In this document: piece after piece, positions 1-7,420 of the stretch
How the letters are laid out: every line of letters begins with the position of its first letter
Numbering within the stretch: position 1 is the stretch's first letter
Origin: Azotobacter paspali
GTDB lineage: Bacteria > Pseudomonadota > Gammaproteobacteria > Pseudomonadales > Pseudomonadaceae
NCBI RefSeq assembly: GCF_042434745.1
Contig: NZ_JBHLSS010000047.1
Reading direction: 5' to 3' (one strand)
DNA length: 64,000 bases
Made by a program: the position numbers and the translations under genes
Notes under the pieces: model-generated
Told to the model about the DNA's origin: nothing
Database searches by the model: none
Seen by the model: the letters and a program-made list of their open reading frames with translations, nothing else

Positions 1-172
1 TGCCCGGCTTGCTGCCGCGCGTGGAGATGGCGAAGTTCACCGGCGGGTCTTCGAGCATCCACTTCGCGTAATCGGCTTCGATGCGAGCCGGCTGCGCGGC
101 GAAAAGCTGGGAGTAGAAGCCGATGCTTCGGTTCAGGTCATCGACGTGCAGGTGGACGTGGAAGCGTTTCAT
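1..172 (-). CDS. ArsI/CadI-like glyoxalase-fold protein (N-terminus only)
   Basis: This reading frame runs off the left edge, so only about 57 residues are visible. It begins MKRFHVHLHVDDLNRSIGFY and continues with an Asp-Tyr-Ala-Lys-Trp-Met segment, the pattern of the vicinal-oxygen-chelate (glyoxalase/bleomycin resistance) family. The His residues near the N-terminus fit the metal site of that fold. ArsI (organoarsenical C-As lyase) and CadI (cadmium-induced) proteins start this way and are commonly encoded beside arsR genes, as here. The ArsR-type gene lies just upstream on the same strand, 12 bases away, so the two probably form one metalloid-responsive operon. The choice between ArsI and CadI cannot be made without the C-terminal cysteines. 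Confidence 0.75.
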   Translation of the reverse strand, partial: MKRFHVHLHVDDLNRSIGFYSQLFAAQPARIEADYAKWMLEDPPVNFAISTRGSKPG

Positions 173-184
173 GGGGAAATCCTC

Positions 185-514
185 TCAGCAGGAGGTACAT
201 GCGCGGGAAGCATCGGTGACCTCGCACATGCCGCCCTGGCAGCAGTGCTCGGTCAGGTAGCCGAGCAACCCATTCATTTGGGAGAAGTCGGCGCGGTAGA
301 TCAGATTGCGGCCCTGCTGCTCGACCGTGACGAGGCCAGTATGGGCCAGCTCCTTCAGGTGGAAGGACAGCGCGTTGCGGGCCACGTCGAGTTGGTCGGC
401 CAGCACGCTGGGCGTGAGCCCTCCGGGGCCGGCGACGACCAGGGCGCGGAACACACGCAGGCGCTGGGCGTGAGCCAGAGCACCGAGGGCGGAAACAGCT
501 TGGGTTTCATTCAT
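185..514 (-). CDS. arsR: ArsR/SmtB-family metalloid-responsive repressor
   Basis: A 109-residue winged-helix regulator. The helix-turn-helix region includes ARNALSFHLKEL (about residues 45-56), the ArsR DNA-recognition helix. The classic ELCVCDL metal site is absent from that helix; instead cysteines cluster at the C-terminus (Cys91, Cys92, Cys97, Cys106, Cys109). ArsR proteins with C-terminal cysteine sites, such as the Acidithiobacillus type, bind As(III) this way, so arsenite or a similar metalloid is the likely inducer. An in-frame TGA lies just upstream of the ATG, which fixes the start. No Shine-Dalgarno sequence is visible, and a TATTAT box ends 6 bases before the ATG, so the mRNA may be leaderless. 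A perfect inverted repeat next to the start is probably its operator. It is followed by the ArsI/CadI-like gene. Confidence 0.88.
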   Translation of the reverse strand: MNETQAVSALGALAHAQRLRVFRALVVAGPGGLTPSVLADQLDVARNALSFHLKELAHTGLVTVEQQGRNLIYRADFSQMNGLLGYLTEHCCQGGMCEVTDASRACTSC

Positions 515-515
515 T

Positions 516-541
516 ATTCAATAATACATCAATCATTGAAT
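516..541 (-). promoter_or_regulatory. Probable ArsR operator overlapping the arsR promoter
   Basis: ATTCAAT at 516-522 and ATTGAAT at 535-541 form a perfect 7-bp inverted repeat with a 12-base spacer in an AT-rich island. It begins two bases upstream of the arsR start codon and covers the TATTAT -10 candidate read on the minus strand. ATTCAA/TTGAAT half-sites are typical of ArsR-family operators. Binding here would block transcription of arsR and the ArsI/CadI-like gene. Confidence 0.7.
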
Positions 542-660
542 AGTTGTGGGGTGACCATTGCTAGAGCAAGCCTGCTCGCTTGAAACGCTTGACTTGCAAG
601 ACAGTTGCTCACCCTTTCTCGGTCGGAAGGCTGAAATAGCGAGGTCGACAGCGCTTGGGT

Positions 661-682
661 GGGAGCGAATTCATTGGCGATG
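661..682. repeat. Single arm of a REP-like palindrome family
   Basis: The sequence GGGAGCGAATTCATTGG followed by CGATG resembles the arms of the hairpins at 4589-4643 and 24598-24652, but no matching second arm is visible here. It lies in the 237-base gap between the arsR operator and the broken diguanylate cyclase gene; I see no gene in that gap. Confidence 0.45.
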
Positions 683-778
683 CCTTGGCTCCGGTCGCCA
701 CCCATCCGGGTGGACCCCGTCCGGCTTTTGCGGACAGGCCGCCGGGGCATTCAGGCAAAGCCCTTGGAAAGGCCGCTT

Positions 779-2294
779 CTAACTCACCACCCGGTTGCGG
801 CCGGCGTGCTTAGCCTGGTAGAGCGCCGCATCGGCGCGCTTGAGCACCTCCTCGGTGCTGGCGGAGCTATCCGGCCAGTGCGCCACGCCGGCCGAGACGG
901 TGACGCTCGGACAGTCCTCGCCGTTGGCCGCGCCCGTCCTGGCTCGGACCCGCTCGGCGACCTGGCGGGCCGCTTCCAGGCCAGCGCCCGGCAGCAACAT
1001 GAAAAATTCCTCGCCGCCGTTGCGGCAGAGCAGGTCGCTGGCGCGCGAGCAGTCGTTCATCTGCCGGGCAAGATATTGCAGCACGCGGTCGCCGGATTCA
1101 TGCCCGTGGTTGTCGTTGACCTGCTTGAAATGGTCGATGTCGAGGGCGATGACCGCGAAGGGCTGGCGCTGCTGCTACCAGCGTTCCAGTTAGGCTTACA
1201 GGCAGCGACGGTTGGCCAGGCCGATCAGCGGGTCGGTCAGGCTTTCCTGGCTGAGCTTGCCGAGGCGTTGATGGAGCAGCGCCTGGCTGCCTTCTTCGCC
1301 GCGGATCACCCGCTCGGCTACCGGATTGTCGACGGCGATCTCGCCGACCCGTCCCCGGTCCTGGTGGTAGATCAGCCGGCGATTGCGATCGATCACATAG
1401 AGGTAGGAACCGTCCTAATGGAAGTGCTCGCCGAGCAGGGTGTGCAGGATGTTGCCGTGCTGCAGGTGGATGCTGCCGCCGATATAGCCCTGGTGAGTGC
1501 CGTTGTCGGCGAAGATTGGTTGCGAGATGAACACCACCAGTCTGTTCTTGGCGCTGATGTAGGGGGCGCTGATCGGCGGGCGGCGTTTTTCCAGGACCTC
1601 CCGTACGCCCGTGTTGTCGACCGTCCGGCCAAGCAGGCCGAGGCTCTCGGGCGAGGTGGCCAATACCCAGGGCAATCGCATGAAGCGCTCGTCTGATACC
1701 AGACTGGAAAGATTGTGTGATCCTTGGCATGGCTGCTTGCCGAGTAGCCGGACAGTCCCCATTTCGGCCAGGGGGCCGAAACAGGAAGTATCCAGCCCCT
1801 CGGCAAGCAGCCGATGCACCGGATTTGAAGACCACGCCGGAACGACCAGGCACACAATCTTTCCAGTCCGATATCGGAAAGACATTTCATGCGATTGCCC
1901 TGGGCCAATACCTTGCCGTCGTGGCGGATCACGACGGCTGTGTTGAAATGGCGGTTCTGCCGGATCAGACGTTCGGTCCGTCGGCCAGGCGCTACGGCCG
2001 ATTCATCCGGTCCTTCAACTGGTCGGTGCTGTAGGCCAGTTCCTGATGCATGTCGTCGAGCAGCTTCTCGGTGGCCTGGCGCAGCTTGGCGGCGTAGACG
2101 CGGTTGGACTCCAGGGTATGGCGGATCAGCAGGTCATGCTGGGTCCGGTAGCTGGCATGGAGGCTGTCGATGAAGCTGAACAGGGCGATCGCCAGGCTAG
2201 CCAGGAGAATCAGGCGGTGGAGGTCGGGCCGGGTGTGGATAGGCATGGGTGGTCTGGCAGGGGCAGGCCGTTCCCCTTCCGTGGAGGCTGGCAT
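779..2294 (-). pseudogene. Broken membrane diguanylate cyclase (sensor-GGDEF)
   Basis: Joining the fragments on the minus strand gives one ancestral protein: an N-terminal membrane segment (LILLASLAIALFSFIDSL), an extracellular sensor region resembling a Cache-type domain, and a C-terminal GGDEF domain with the motif RNGGEEFFML and DIDHFKQVNDNHGH. The best start is ATG at 2294, preceded by AGGAAG. The gene is dead several times over. There is a TAG plus a frameshift near 1960-2000, a 235-bp element inserted at 1668-1902, a TAG near 1416, and TAA, TAA and TAG within a short span at about 1165-1200, just after LTDPLIGLANRR. The reading frame is otherwise kept across the three clustered stops, so they are base substitutions. 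The intact version would have made cyclic di-GMP. Confidence 0.88.
1668..1902 (-). mobile_element. Non-autonomous inverted-repeat element, copy 1 (235 bp)
   Basis: The element starts CAGGGCAATCGCATGAA and ends with the exact inverse, TTCATGCGATTGCCCTG. It is flanked on both sides by the direct repeat GGCCAATACC (1658-1667 and 1903-1912), a 10-bp target duplication. Removing the element and one duplicate rejoins the diguanylate cyclase reading frame at ...GKVLATSPESL. The terminal inverted repeats extend imperfectly to about 50 bp. No transposase is encoded. It is the same sequence as copy 2 (40696-40902) in opposite orientation, with about 28 extra bases near the centre. The 10-bp duplication suggests mobilisation by an IS4-like transposase; that is inference. 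Confidence 0.88.
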
Positions 2295-2483
2295 CGCTTC
2301 CTGTGTAAGGGGCGTCAGGGTATCCGTGGCGCGCCGTTGTCGGAATGGCATGTGGCTATTGTCGATCCGGACCGATGATGCAAAGGTCAGAAAGATCGTC
2401 CGGTTTGCCCGCTTTCCGTCCGCTGCGCAGATAATGCACCAGTGAGCCTCGCAGGAAGCGGGCGGACATCGATCGGAGGCATA

Positions 2484-4334
2484 GTGAAACAACAGGCGCA
2501 GTTCCATATTGGTTACTGGTTCCTCGCGGTGCTGGGGGTCGTGCTCATCCAGAGCCTGCTGACCGAGCACCAGCAGGTGGCGCAGATTCCCTACAGCGAG
2601 TTCGAGCAGTACCTCAAGGAAGGGCGGATCGAGGAGCTGGCGGTCACCGATCGGCAGATCCAGGGGACGCTCAAGGAGCCGCTGCCCGGCGGCCAGACCC
2701 GTTTCGTCGCCATCCGCATCGAGCCGCAACTGGCCGAGCACCTGCAGCAATATCCGGTGCGCTATGCCGGCAAGATCGAAAGCACCCTGCTGCGCGACCT
2801 GTTGTCCTGGACCGTGCCGGCGCTGATCTTCTTCAGCCTCTGGCTGTTCTTGCTCAAGCGCATCGGTGGCGGCCTCGGCGGCGGCATGATGCAGATCGGC
2901 AAGAGCAAGGCGAAGGTCTACGTCGAGACCGATATGAAGGTGACCTTCGCCGACGTGGCCGGGGTCGATGAGGCCAAGGATGAGCTCAAGGAGATCGTCG
3001 ATTTCCTCAAGGACCCGCAGGCCTACGGTCGCCTCGGCGGACGCATGCCCAAGGGCGTGCTGCTGATCGGTCCGCCCGGCACCGGCAAGACCCTGCTGGC
3101 GCGGGCAGTGGCTGGCGAGGCGAAGGTGCCGTTCTTCTCCATTTCCGGCTCGGAATTCGTCGAGATGTTCGTCGGCGTCGGTGCGGCGAGGGTCCGCGAC
3201 TTGTTCGAGCAGGCCCGGGCACAGGCCCCGGCGATCATCTTCATCGACGAGCTGGACGCCCTCGGCCGGGCCCGCGGCGTCGGCCCGCTGGGCGGCGGCC
3301 ACGACGAGAAGGAGCAGACCCTCAACCAGTTGCTGGTGGAGCTGGATGGCTTCGACACCTCCAGCGGGCTAGTCCTGTTGGCCGCCACCAACCGTCCGGA
3401 AATCCTCGATCCGGCGCTGCTGCGCGCCGGCCGCTTTGACCGCCAGGTGCTGGTCGACCGGCCGGACAAGGCCGGGCGGGTACAGATTCTCCAGGTACAC
3501 CTGAAGAAGGCACGGCTGTCGGCCGATGTCGATCCGCAGCAGATCGCTGCACTGACCCCCGGTTTCACCGGTGCCGACCTGGCCAATCTGGTCAACGAAG
3601 CGGCCCTGCTCGCCACCCGTCGACGTGCCGACGCGGTGACCATGGACGACTTCACCGCGGCCATCGAGCGCATCATCGCCGGCCTGGAAAAGCGCAACCG
3701 CCTGCTCAATTTGAAGGAGCGAGAAATCGTCGCCCACCACGAGATGGGGCACGCACTGGTAGCGATGGCCCTGCCGGGGATGGACCCAGTACACAAGGTC
3801 TCGATCATTCCGCGCGGCATGGGTGCGCTCGGCTACACCATCCAGCGGCCTACCGAAGACCGCTTCCTGATGACCCGCGAAGAGCTGGAGAACAAGATGG
3901 CGGTGCTGCTCGGCGGCCGAGCGGCCGAGCGGATAGTGTTTTCCCACTTCTCCACCGGCGCCGCCGACGACCTAGCCAAGGTCACCGACATCGCCCGTGC
4001 CATGGTCACTCGCTACGGCATGTCGGAGCGCCTCGGCCATGTCAGCCTGGAGCGCGAGCAGCGCAGCTTCCTGGGTGCCGAGCAGATGTACGGGCTGCCG
4101 CCTCGCCACGAATACGGCGAGACCACCGCGACCGCCATCGATGCCGAGGTGCAGGCGATCGTCGAGCACGCCTTCGAGCGTACCGTGAAGCTGTTGGAGG
4201 AGCGCCGGGCGCTGCTCGAGTACAGCGCCCGGCGCCTGCTGGAGGAGGAGACCCTGGATGCCGAGCAACTGGCCGAGCTGGTCGGTAAGGGGCAGGGCAC
4301 TACCGCCGAATCATCCGGAGCGATACCGCAATGA
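2484..4334 (+). CDS. ftsH: FtsH-family ATP-dependent zinc metalloprotease (stand-alone paralogue)
   Basis: A membrane-anchored AAA+ protease of 616 residues that degrades membrane and regulatory proteins. Two N-terminal transmembrane helices (about residues 8-26 and 107-125) flank a periplasmic domain. Walker A is GPPGTGKT (196-203), Walker [11 protein letters not shown] (251-260), the second region of homology [19 protein letters not shown] (301-319) and the zinc site HEMGH (419-423). GTG at 2484 is preferred because GGAGG lies at 2475-2479; an in-frame ATG at 2442 lacks such a site. The canonical ftsH sits between rlmE and folP in pseudomonads; neither is here, so this is probably a second FtsH. 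Its stop overlaps the next gene by four bases, indicating co-translation. Confidence 0.92.
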   Translation: MKQQAQFHIGYWFLAVLGVVLIQSLLTEHQQVAQIPYSEFEQYLKEGRIEELAVTDRQIQGTLKEPLPGGQTRFVAIRIEPQLAEHLQQYPVRYAGKIESTLLRDLLSWTVPALIFFSLWLFLLKRIGGGLGGGMMQIGKSKAKVYVETDMKVTFADVAGVDEAKDELKEIVDFLKDPQAYGRLGGRMPKGVLLIGPPGTGKTLLARAVAGEAKVPFFSISGSEFVEMFVGVGAARVRDLFEQARAQAPAIIFIDELDALGRARGVGPLGGGHDEKEQTLNQLLVELDGFDTSSGLVLLAATNRPEILDPALLRAGRFDRQVLVDRPDKAGRVQILQVHLKKARLSADVDPQQIAALTPGFTGADLANLVNEAALLATRRRADAVTMDDFTAAIERIIAGLEKRNRLLNLKEREIVAHHEMGHALVAMALPGMDPVHKVSIIPRGMGALGYTIQRPTEDRFLMTREELENKMAVLLGGRAAERIVFSHFSTGAADDLAKVTDIARAMVTRYGMSERLGHVSLEREQRSFLGAEQMYGLPPRHEYGETTATAIDAEVQAIVEHAFERTVKLLEERRALLEYSARRLLEEETLDAEQLAELVGKGQGTTAESSGAIPQ

Positions 4335-4519
4335 ACGATCAACAGCCGTACGACGATCCTCCTCCGTTGCCGCCCGAGCCGCCCCTGGAGGGCGAATGCT
4401 GCGAGAGCGGCTGCGGCGAGGCCTGCATCTGGGAACAGTACAACGAGGCCCGCGCCGAGTACGCCCGGGCGCTGTCCGAGTGGCAGGTTCGCCATGCTCG
4501 CGAGCCGGCGGAAAAGTAG
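4331..4519 (+). CDS. Small oxidoreductase-like domain protein, Cys-rich
   Basis: A 62-residue protein starting in the ATGA overlap with the ftsH stop. It has a proline-rich opening (PPPLPPEPPLEGECCESGC) followed by CGEACIWEQYNEARAEYARAL. This matches the short 'oxidoreductase-like' domain (ProPro-EPP-x-x-CC-x-SGC-x-x-C-V/I-W-x-x-Y) found at the N-terminus of some larger proteins and as free-standing small proteins. The cysteines suggest metal or redox chemistry, but no biochemical role is established. Translational coupling to ftsH suggests it works with, or is regulated with, the protease. Confidence 0.75.
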   Translation: MNDQQPYDDPPPLPPEPPLEGECCESGCGEACIWEQYNEARAEYARALSEWQVRHAREPAEK

Positions 4520-4588
4520 CGCCCGGCTTTTGCGCGGTTTTCGGTTCCTGGTCGAACCTCGGTCGGCTGCTTGCCGACAGGGACAAGC

Positions 4589-4643
4589 AGCGAACTCATC
4601 CGCGATGATCGGCAAAAACGGGAGCATCGCGGATGAAGTCGCT
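4589..4643. repeat. REP-like palindromic hairpin
   Basis: AGCGAACTCATCCGCGATG at 4589-4607 is followed 16 bases later by its near-perfect inverse at 4624-4643. It is intergenic, downstream of the ftsH operon, in the 289-base gap 4520-4808 where no gene is seen. Similar arms occur at 661 and 24598. It could act as a transcript-end stabiliser or bidirectional attenuator. Confidence 0.65.
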
Positions 4644-4808
4644 CGTGCCTGGGTGGCGTCAGCCTCGCTCCCCAGGTCCCCGGCAGGGAAGTTTCGTCGG
4701 TTGGATAACGGCGAGGCCTTGGCCGCCAGCGCGGTTTTCCTCCCCGCAGCCCTGCGACCAGGCCCGCGCCGAGTCCGTCCGGCGCGAACGTCCTGTCCGC
4801 GAGCCTGG

Positions 4809-5450
4809 CTAGCGTCCCAGCCGGTGCAGTTCCTCCGCCTCGACGACGCGTATCCCGTCTTCTTCCTCCAGGGCCAGGCGCCACAGGGCGCGGGCCAGAG
4901 CGCAGGGATCGATGGCGCGGTAATGGCCGGGCGTCAGGCGCAGCAGCGGGTCGCTCAGTTGGTCGAGCAGGCGCAGTTCGCGTCGCGGGCCGAGCAACTG
5001 GGTCGGCCGGGCGATCGTCAGTTGCGGCCAGCCCTGGGCCTTGAGGCCTTCCTCCATTTCTCCCTTGACCTGGCAGTAGGCGCGCGACGAGCGGGGATCG
5101 GCGCACCGTGCACTGATCACCAGCAGGTGACGGGCGCCCATTTCGCGGGCGCGGCCGCCGAAGGCCAGGATCAGGTCGTGGTCGATGGCGCGGAAGGCCT
5201 CCTGGGAACCGGCCTGCTCGGCGCTGCTACCGATGCAGCAGAAGGCGGTGTCGACCGGCCCGCTCAGGCGCGGCAGCAACTCGGCGAGCGGACCCTGAGG
5301 ATTTTCCAGGCGCGGATGCTCGGCCAGGGGCTGGCGGGTGGGCGCCAGCACCCGGGCGATGGTCGGCTCGGTGAGCAGGCGATCGAGCAGATGCTTGCCA
5401 GCCAAGCCGGTGGCACCGGCGATAAGGATGTGCTGAGGAGTCAGGTACAT
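4809..5450 (-). CDS. NAD(P)-binding atypical SDR / NmrA-like protein
   Basis: A 213-residue Rossmann-fold protein. The dinucleotide-binding loop [11 protein letters not shown] lies at residues 11-21, close behind the start. Later landmarks are CCIGSS, a Tyr-containing [10 protein letters not shown] segment comparable to the YxxxK region of short-chain dehydrogenases, and [11 protein letters not shown]. It belongs to the YbjT/HTATIP2-type group of atypical SDRs, whose substrates are mostly unknown. ATG at 5450 is chosen because GAGGATCG precedes it and the glycine-rich loop then sits at the usual distance. It is transcribed away from the LrgA/LrgB operon with a roughly 265-base divergent region between them. 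Confidence 0.78.
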   Translation of the reverse strand: MYLTPQHILIAGATGLAGKHLLDRLLTEPTIARVLAPTRQPLAEHPRLENPQGPLAELLPRLSGPVDTAFCCIGSSAEQAGSQEAFRAIDHDLILAFGGRAREMGARHLLVISARCADPRSSRAYCQVKGEMEEGLKAQGWPQLTIARPTQLLGPRRELRLLDQLSDPLLRLTPGHYRAIDPCALARALWRLALEEEDGIRVVEAEELHRLGR

Positions 5451-5626
5451 GGAGCGATCCTCGCGCAAGGTGAGCTGTCGGAAAACTGGCGCACGTGCGT
5501 TCCATGCACCGGCCAGTACTGGCGTTCCGCTTGTTGTCATGGGTTCTAGTGTGGCTCAAACCCCTCGTCCCTGCCCAGCAGAAGCCGGCGGGCCATTGCG
5601 CTTTATGGCGAACGGCTTTGCCTGCC

Positions 5627-5632
5627 TATAAT
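5627..5632 (+). promoter_or_regulatory. Candidate -10 box upstream of lrgA-like gene
   Basis: A perfect TATAAT lies 83 bases upstream of the LrgA-like start codon, in the divergent region facing the SDR gene. No convincing -35 box is seen at the usual spacing, so an activator may be needed or the match may be chance. Confidence 0.35.
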
Positions 5633-5715
5633 GAGGCCTTTCCCGGCCGTCTATCCCGGAGCTTATCCTGCACCGGCGGAATTTTTCAGGCGTCGCCCCG
5701 ATTATGGAGGTTCAT

Positions 5716-6078
5716 ATGCTGCTGCGAGGCCTCACCTGGCTGGTGTTGTTCCAATTGCTCGGCACGGCCATCCAGGCGCTCTGCCTGCCCATGCTGCCTG
5801 GGCCGATCGTCGGGCTGCTGCTGTTGTTCGTCTATTTGGTCTGGCGCGGCGAGGTGAGCGCGCCGGTACAGGAGGCCGCCAGCAGCCTCCTGCACTACCT
5901 GCCGCTGCTGCTGGTACCGCCGGCGGTGGGGGTGATGGCCTATATCGGGGATATTGCCGCCAACTTCTGGGCCATCGCCGGGGTGTTGCTGCTGTCCCTG
6001 CTGGCATCGCTGGCCTTCGTCGGCTGGCTGATGCAACGGCTGATCGACCGTCAGGCGCGCAAGGAGGGCGAGGCATGA
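5716..6078 (+). CDS. lrgA: CidA/LrgA-family holin-like membrane protein
   Basis: A 120-residue protein with about four hydrophobic helices and the family signature LPGPIVGLLLLF in the first half. CidA/LrgA proteins form oligomeric membrane pores or transport small carboxylates and affect autolysis. GGAGG at 5706-5710 sits five bases before ATG 5716, so this start is preferred to the in-frame ATG at 5704. Its TGA overlaps the ATG of the LrgB-like gene, the usual two-gene arrangement. Assignment to Lrg rather than Cid is by general family resemblance only. Confidence 0.85.
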   Translation: MLLRGLTWLVLFQLLGTAIQALCLPMLPGPIVGLLLLFVYLVWRGEVSAPVQEAASSLLHYLPLLLVPPAVGVMAYIGDIAANFWAIAGVLLLSLLASLAFVGWLMQRLIDRQARKEGEA

Positions 6079-6791
6079 GCTTCGACTGGCAGGGCGCCTG
6101 GCAGGCACTGGTACAGCATCCGCTGTTCGCTTTCGGCATCACTCTCGGCACCTACCAAGTGGCGGTGGTCGCTTACGAGAAGACTCGCTGGGTGTTCTTG
6201 CAACCGGTACTGGTGTCGATGCTGCTGGTGATCGGTGTGCTGTCGGTCTGCGGGGTGGACTATGCGAGCTACCGCGACGACGCGAAGATTCTCACCCTGT
6301 TCCTCGGCCCGGCCACGGTGGCGCTAGCCGTGCCGCTATTTCTCAACCTGAAGCGCATTCGCCTGCTGTTCTGGCCAGTGGTGCTGACCCTGCTGATCGG
6401 CGGCTTCTTCACCACCCTGCTGGGCGTGGGGCTAGCCTGGCTGTTCGGCACCGAGCGGCTGATGCTGATGACCCTGGCGCCGAAATCGGTCACTTCGCCG
6501 ATCGCCATGCTGGTATCCGAGCAGATCGGCGGCGTGGCCGGCCTGGCGGCGGTGTTCGTGCTCATCACCGGCATCCTCGGCGCGGTGTGCGGCCCCGTTC
6601 TGCTGCGCCGCTGCGGAGTGCGCCATCCCGCGGCGTTGGGCATGGCCCTGGGCCTGACTTCCCATGCGGTGGGTACTTCCAGGGCATTGCAGGAGGGTGA
6701 GGAATGTGGCGCCTTCGCTGCCCTGGGGATGAGCCTGATGGGAGGGTTCACCGCCATACTGCTGCCCCTGGGCGTAGCCATGGTCGCTTGA
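6075..6791 (+). CDS. lrgB: LrgB-family inner membrane protein
   Basis: A 238-residue multi-spanning membrane protein with the conserved segments GTYQVAVVAYEKTRW-like near the start, LAPKSVTSPIAM in the middle and LGMALGLTSHAVGTSRAL near the C-terminus, all typical of LrgB/CidB. It starts inside the lrgA stop codon (ATGA), with AAGGAGGGCGAGG as ribosome-binding site. Together with LrgA it probably modulates murein hydrolase activity or moves pyruvate/glycolate-type metabolites, as shown for homologues in other bacteria. Confidence 0.88.
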   Translation: MSFDWQGAWQALVQHPLFAFGITLGTYQVAVVAYEKTRWVFLQPVLVSMLLVIGVLSVCGVDYASYRDDAKILTLFLGPATVALAVPLFLNLKRIRLLFWPVVLTLLIGGFFTTLLGVGLAWLFGTERLMLMTLAPKSVTSPIAMLVSEQIGGVAGLAAVFVLITGILGAVCGPVLLRRCGVRHPAALGMALGLTSHAVGTSRALQEGEECGAFAALGMSLMGGFTAILLPLGVAMVA

Positions 6792-6800
6792 GGAAGGCCG

Positions 6801-7391
6801 ATGGACTTTCCGTTGTTTCCCCTGCACACGGTACTGTTTCCCGGCTGCCGACTGGATCTGTCGATCTTCGAGGCGCGTTATCTGGACATGCTCAGCCGCT
6901 GCCTGCGCCAGGACACGGGGTTCGGTGTGGTGTGCATCCTCGAGGGCGAAGAGGTCGGCCAGGCGGCCGGCCGCTTCGCCGCGATCGGCTGCGAGGCGCT
7001 GATCCGCGACTGGCAGCGGCGTCCCGACGGGGTGCTGGAAATCCGCGTCGAGGGCGCGCGGCGTTTTCGGGTCAATCGCGCCGAGGTACGGCGCGACCAG
7101 TTGACCGTCGCCGAGGTCGACTGGCTGCACGAAGCCAAGGCGTCGCCACTGGCCGCCGAGCACGCCGACCTGACCGCGCTGTTGCAGGCGCTGGCACGGC
7201 ACCCACTGGTCGAGGCTCTGGGCATGGACGGTACGGCCGCGGATCAGCAGGTGCTGGCCAACCGGCTGGGCTACCTGCTGCCGTTCGAGGCCGAGGAGAA
7301 ACTGAAGCTTCTGGCGATGGCGGCGCCGGCGCGGCGCCTGGCCTATATCCGGCAACTGCTCGAGCGCCTGCAGGGCGAGGCGCCGGACTGA
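6801..7391 (+). CDS. Lon N-terminal (substrate-binding) domain protein
   Basis: A 196-residue protein that begins MDFPLFPLHTVLFPGCRLDL and continues with IFEARYLDML, the hallmark of the Lon protease N-terminal domain. It has no ATPase or protease domain, so it is a free-standing LON-N protein (PUA-like fold plus helical part). Such proteins occur widely in proteobacteria; their function is unknown, possibly peptide or protein binding. It follows lrgB by nine bases and is probably in the same transcript. Confidence 0.85.
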   Translation: MDFPLFPLHTVLFPGCRLDLSIFEARYLDMLSRCLRQDTGFGVVCILEGEEVGQAAGRFAAIGCEALIRDWQRRPDGVLEIRVEGARRFRVNRAEVRRDQLTVAEVDWLHEAKASPLAAEHADLTALLQALARHPLVEALGMDGTAADQQVLANRLGYLLPFEAEEKLKLLAMAAPARRLAYIRQLLERLQGEAPD

Positions 7392-7420
7392 GCCGGCCGC
7401 CTCTATGGGGAAAAGGCCGG

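Noticed and set aside
1098..1420. Recoding (selenocysteine or read-through) of stops in the diguanylate cyclase
   Set aside because: The stops are a mix of TAA and TAG with no recoding signals, and the gene also has an insertion and a frameshift.
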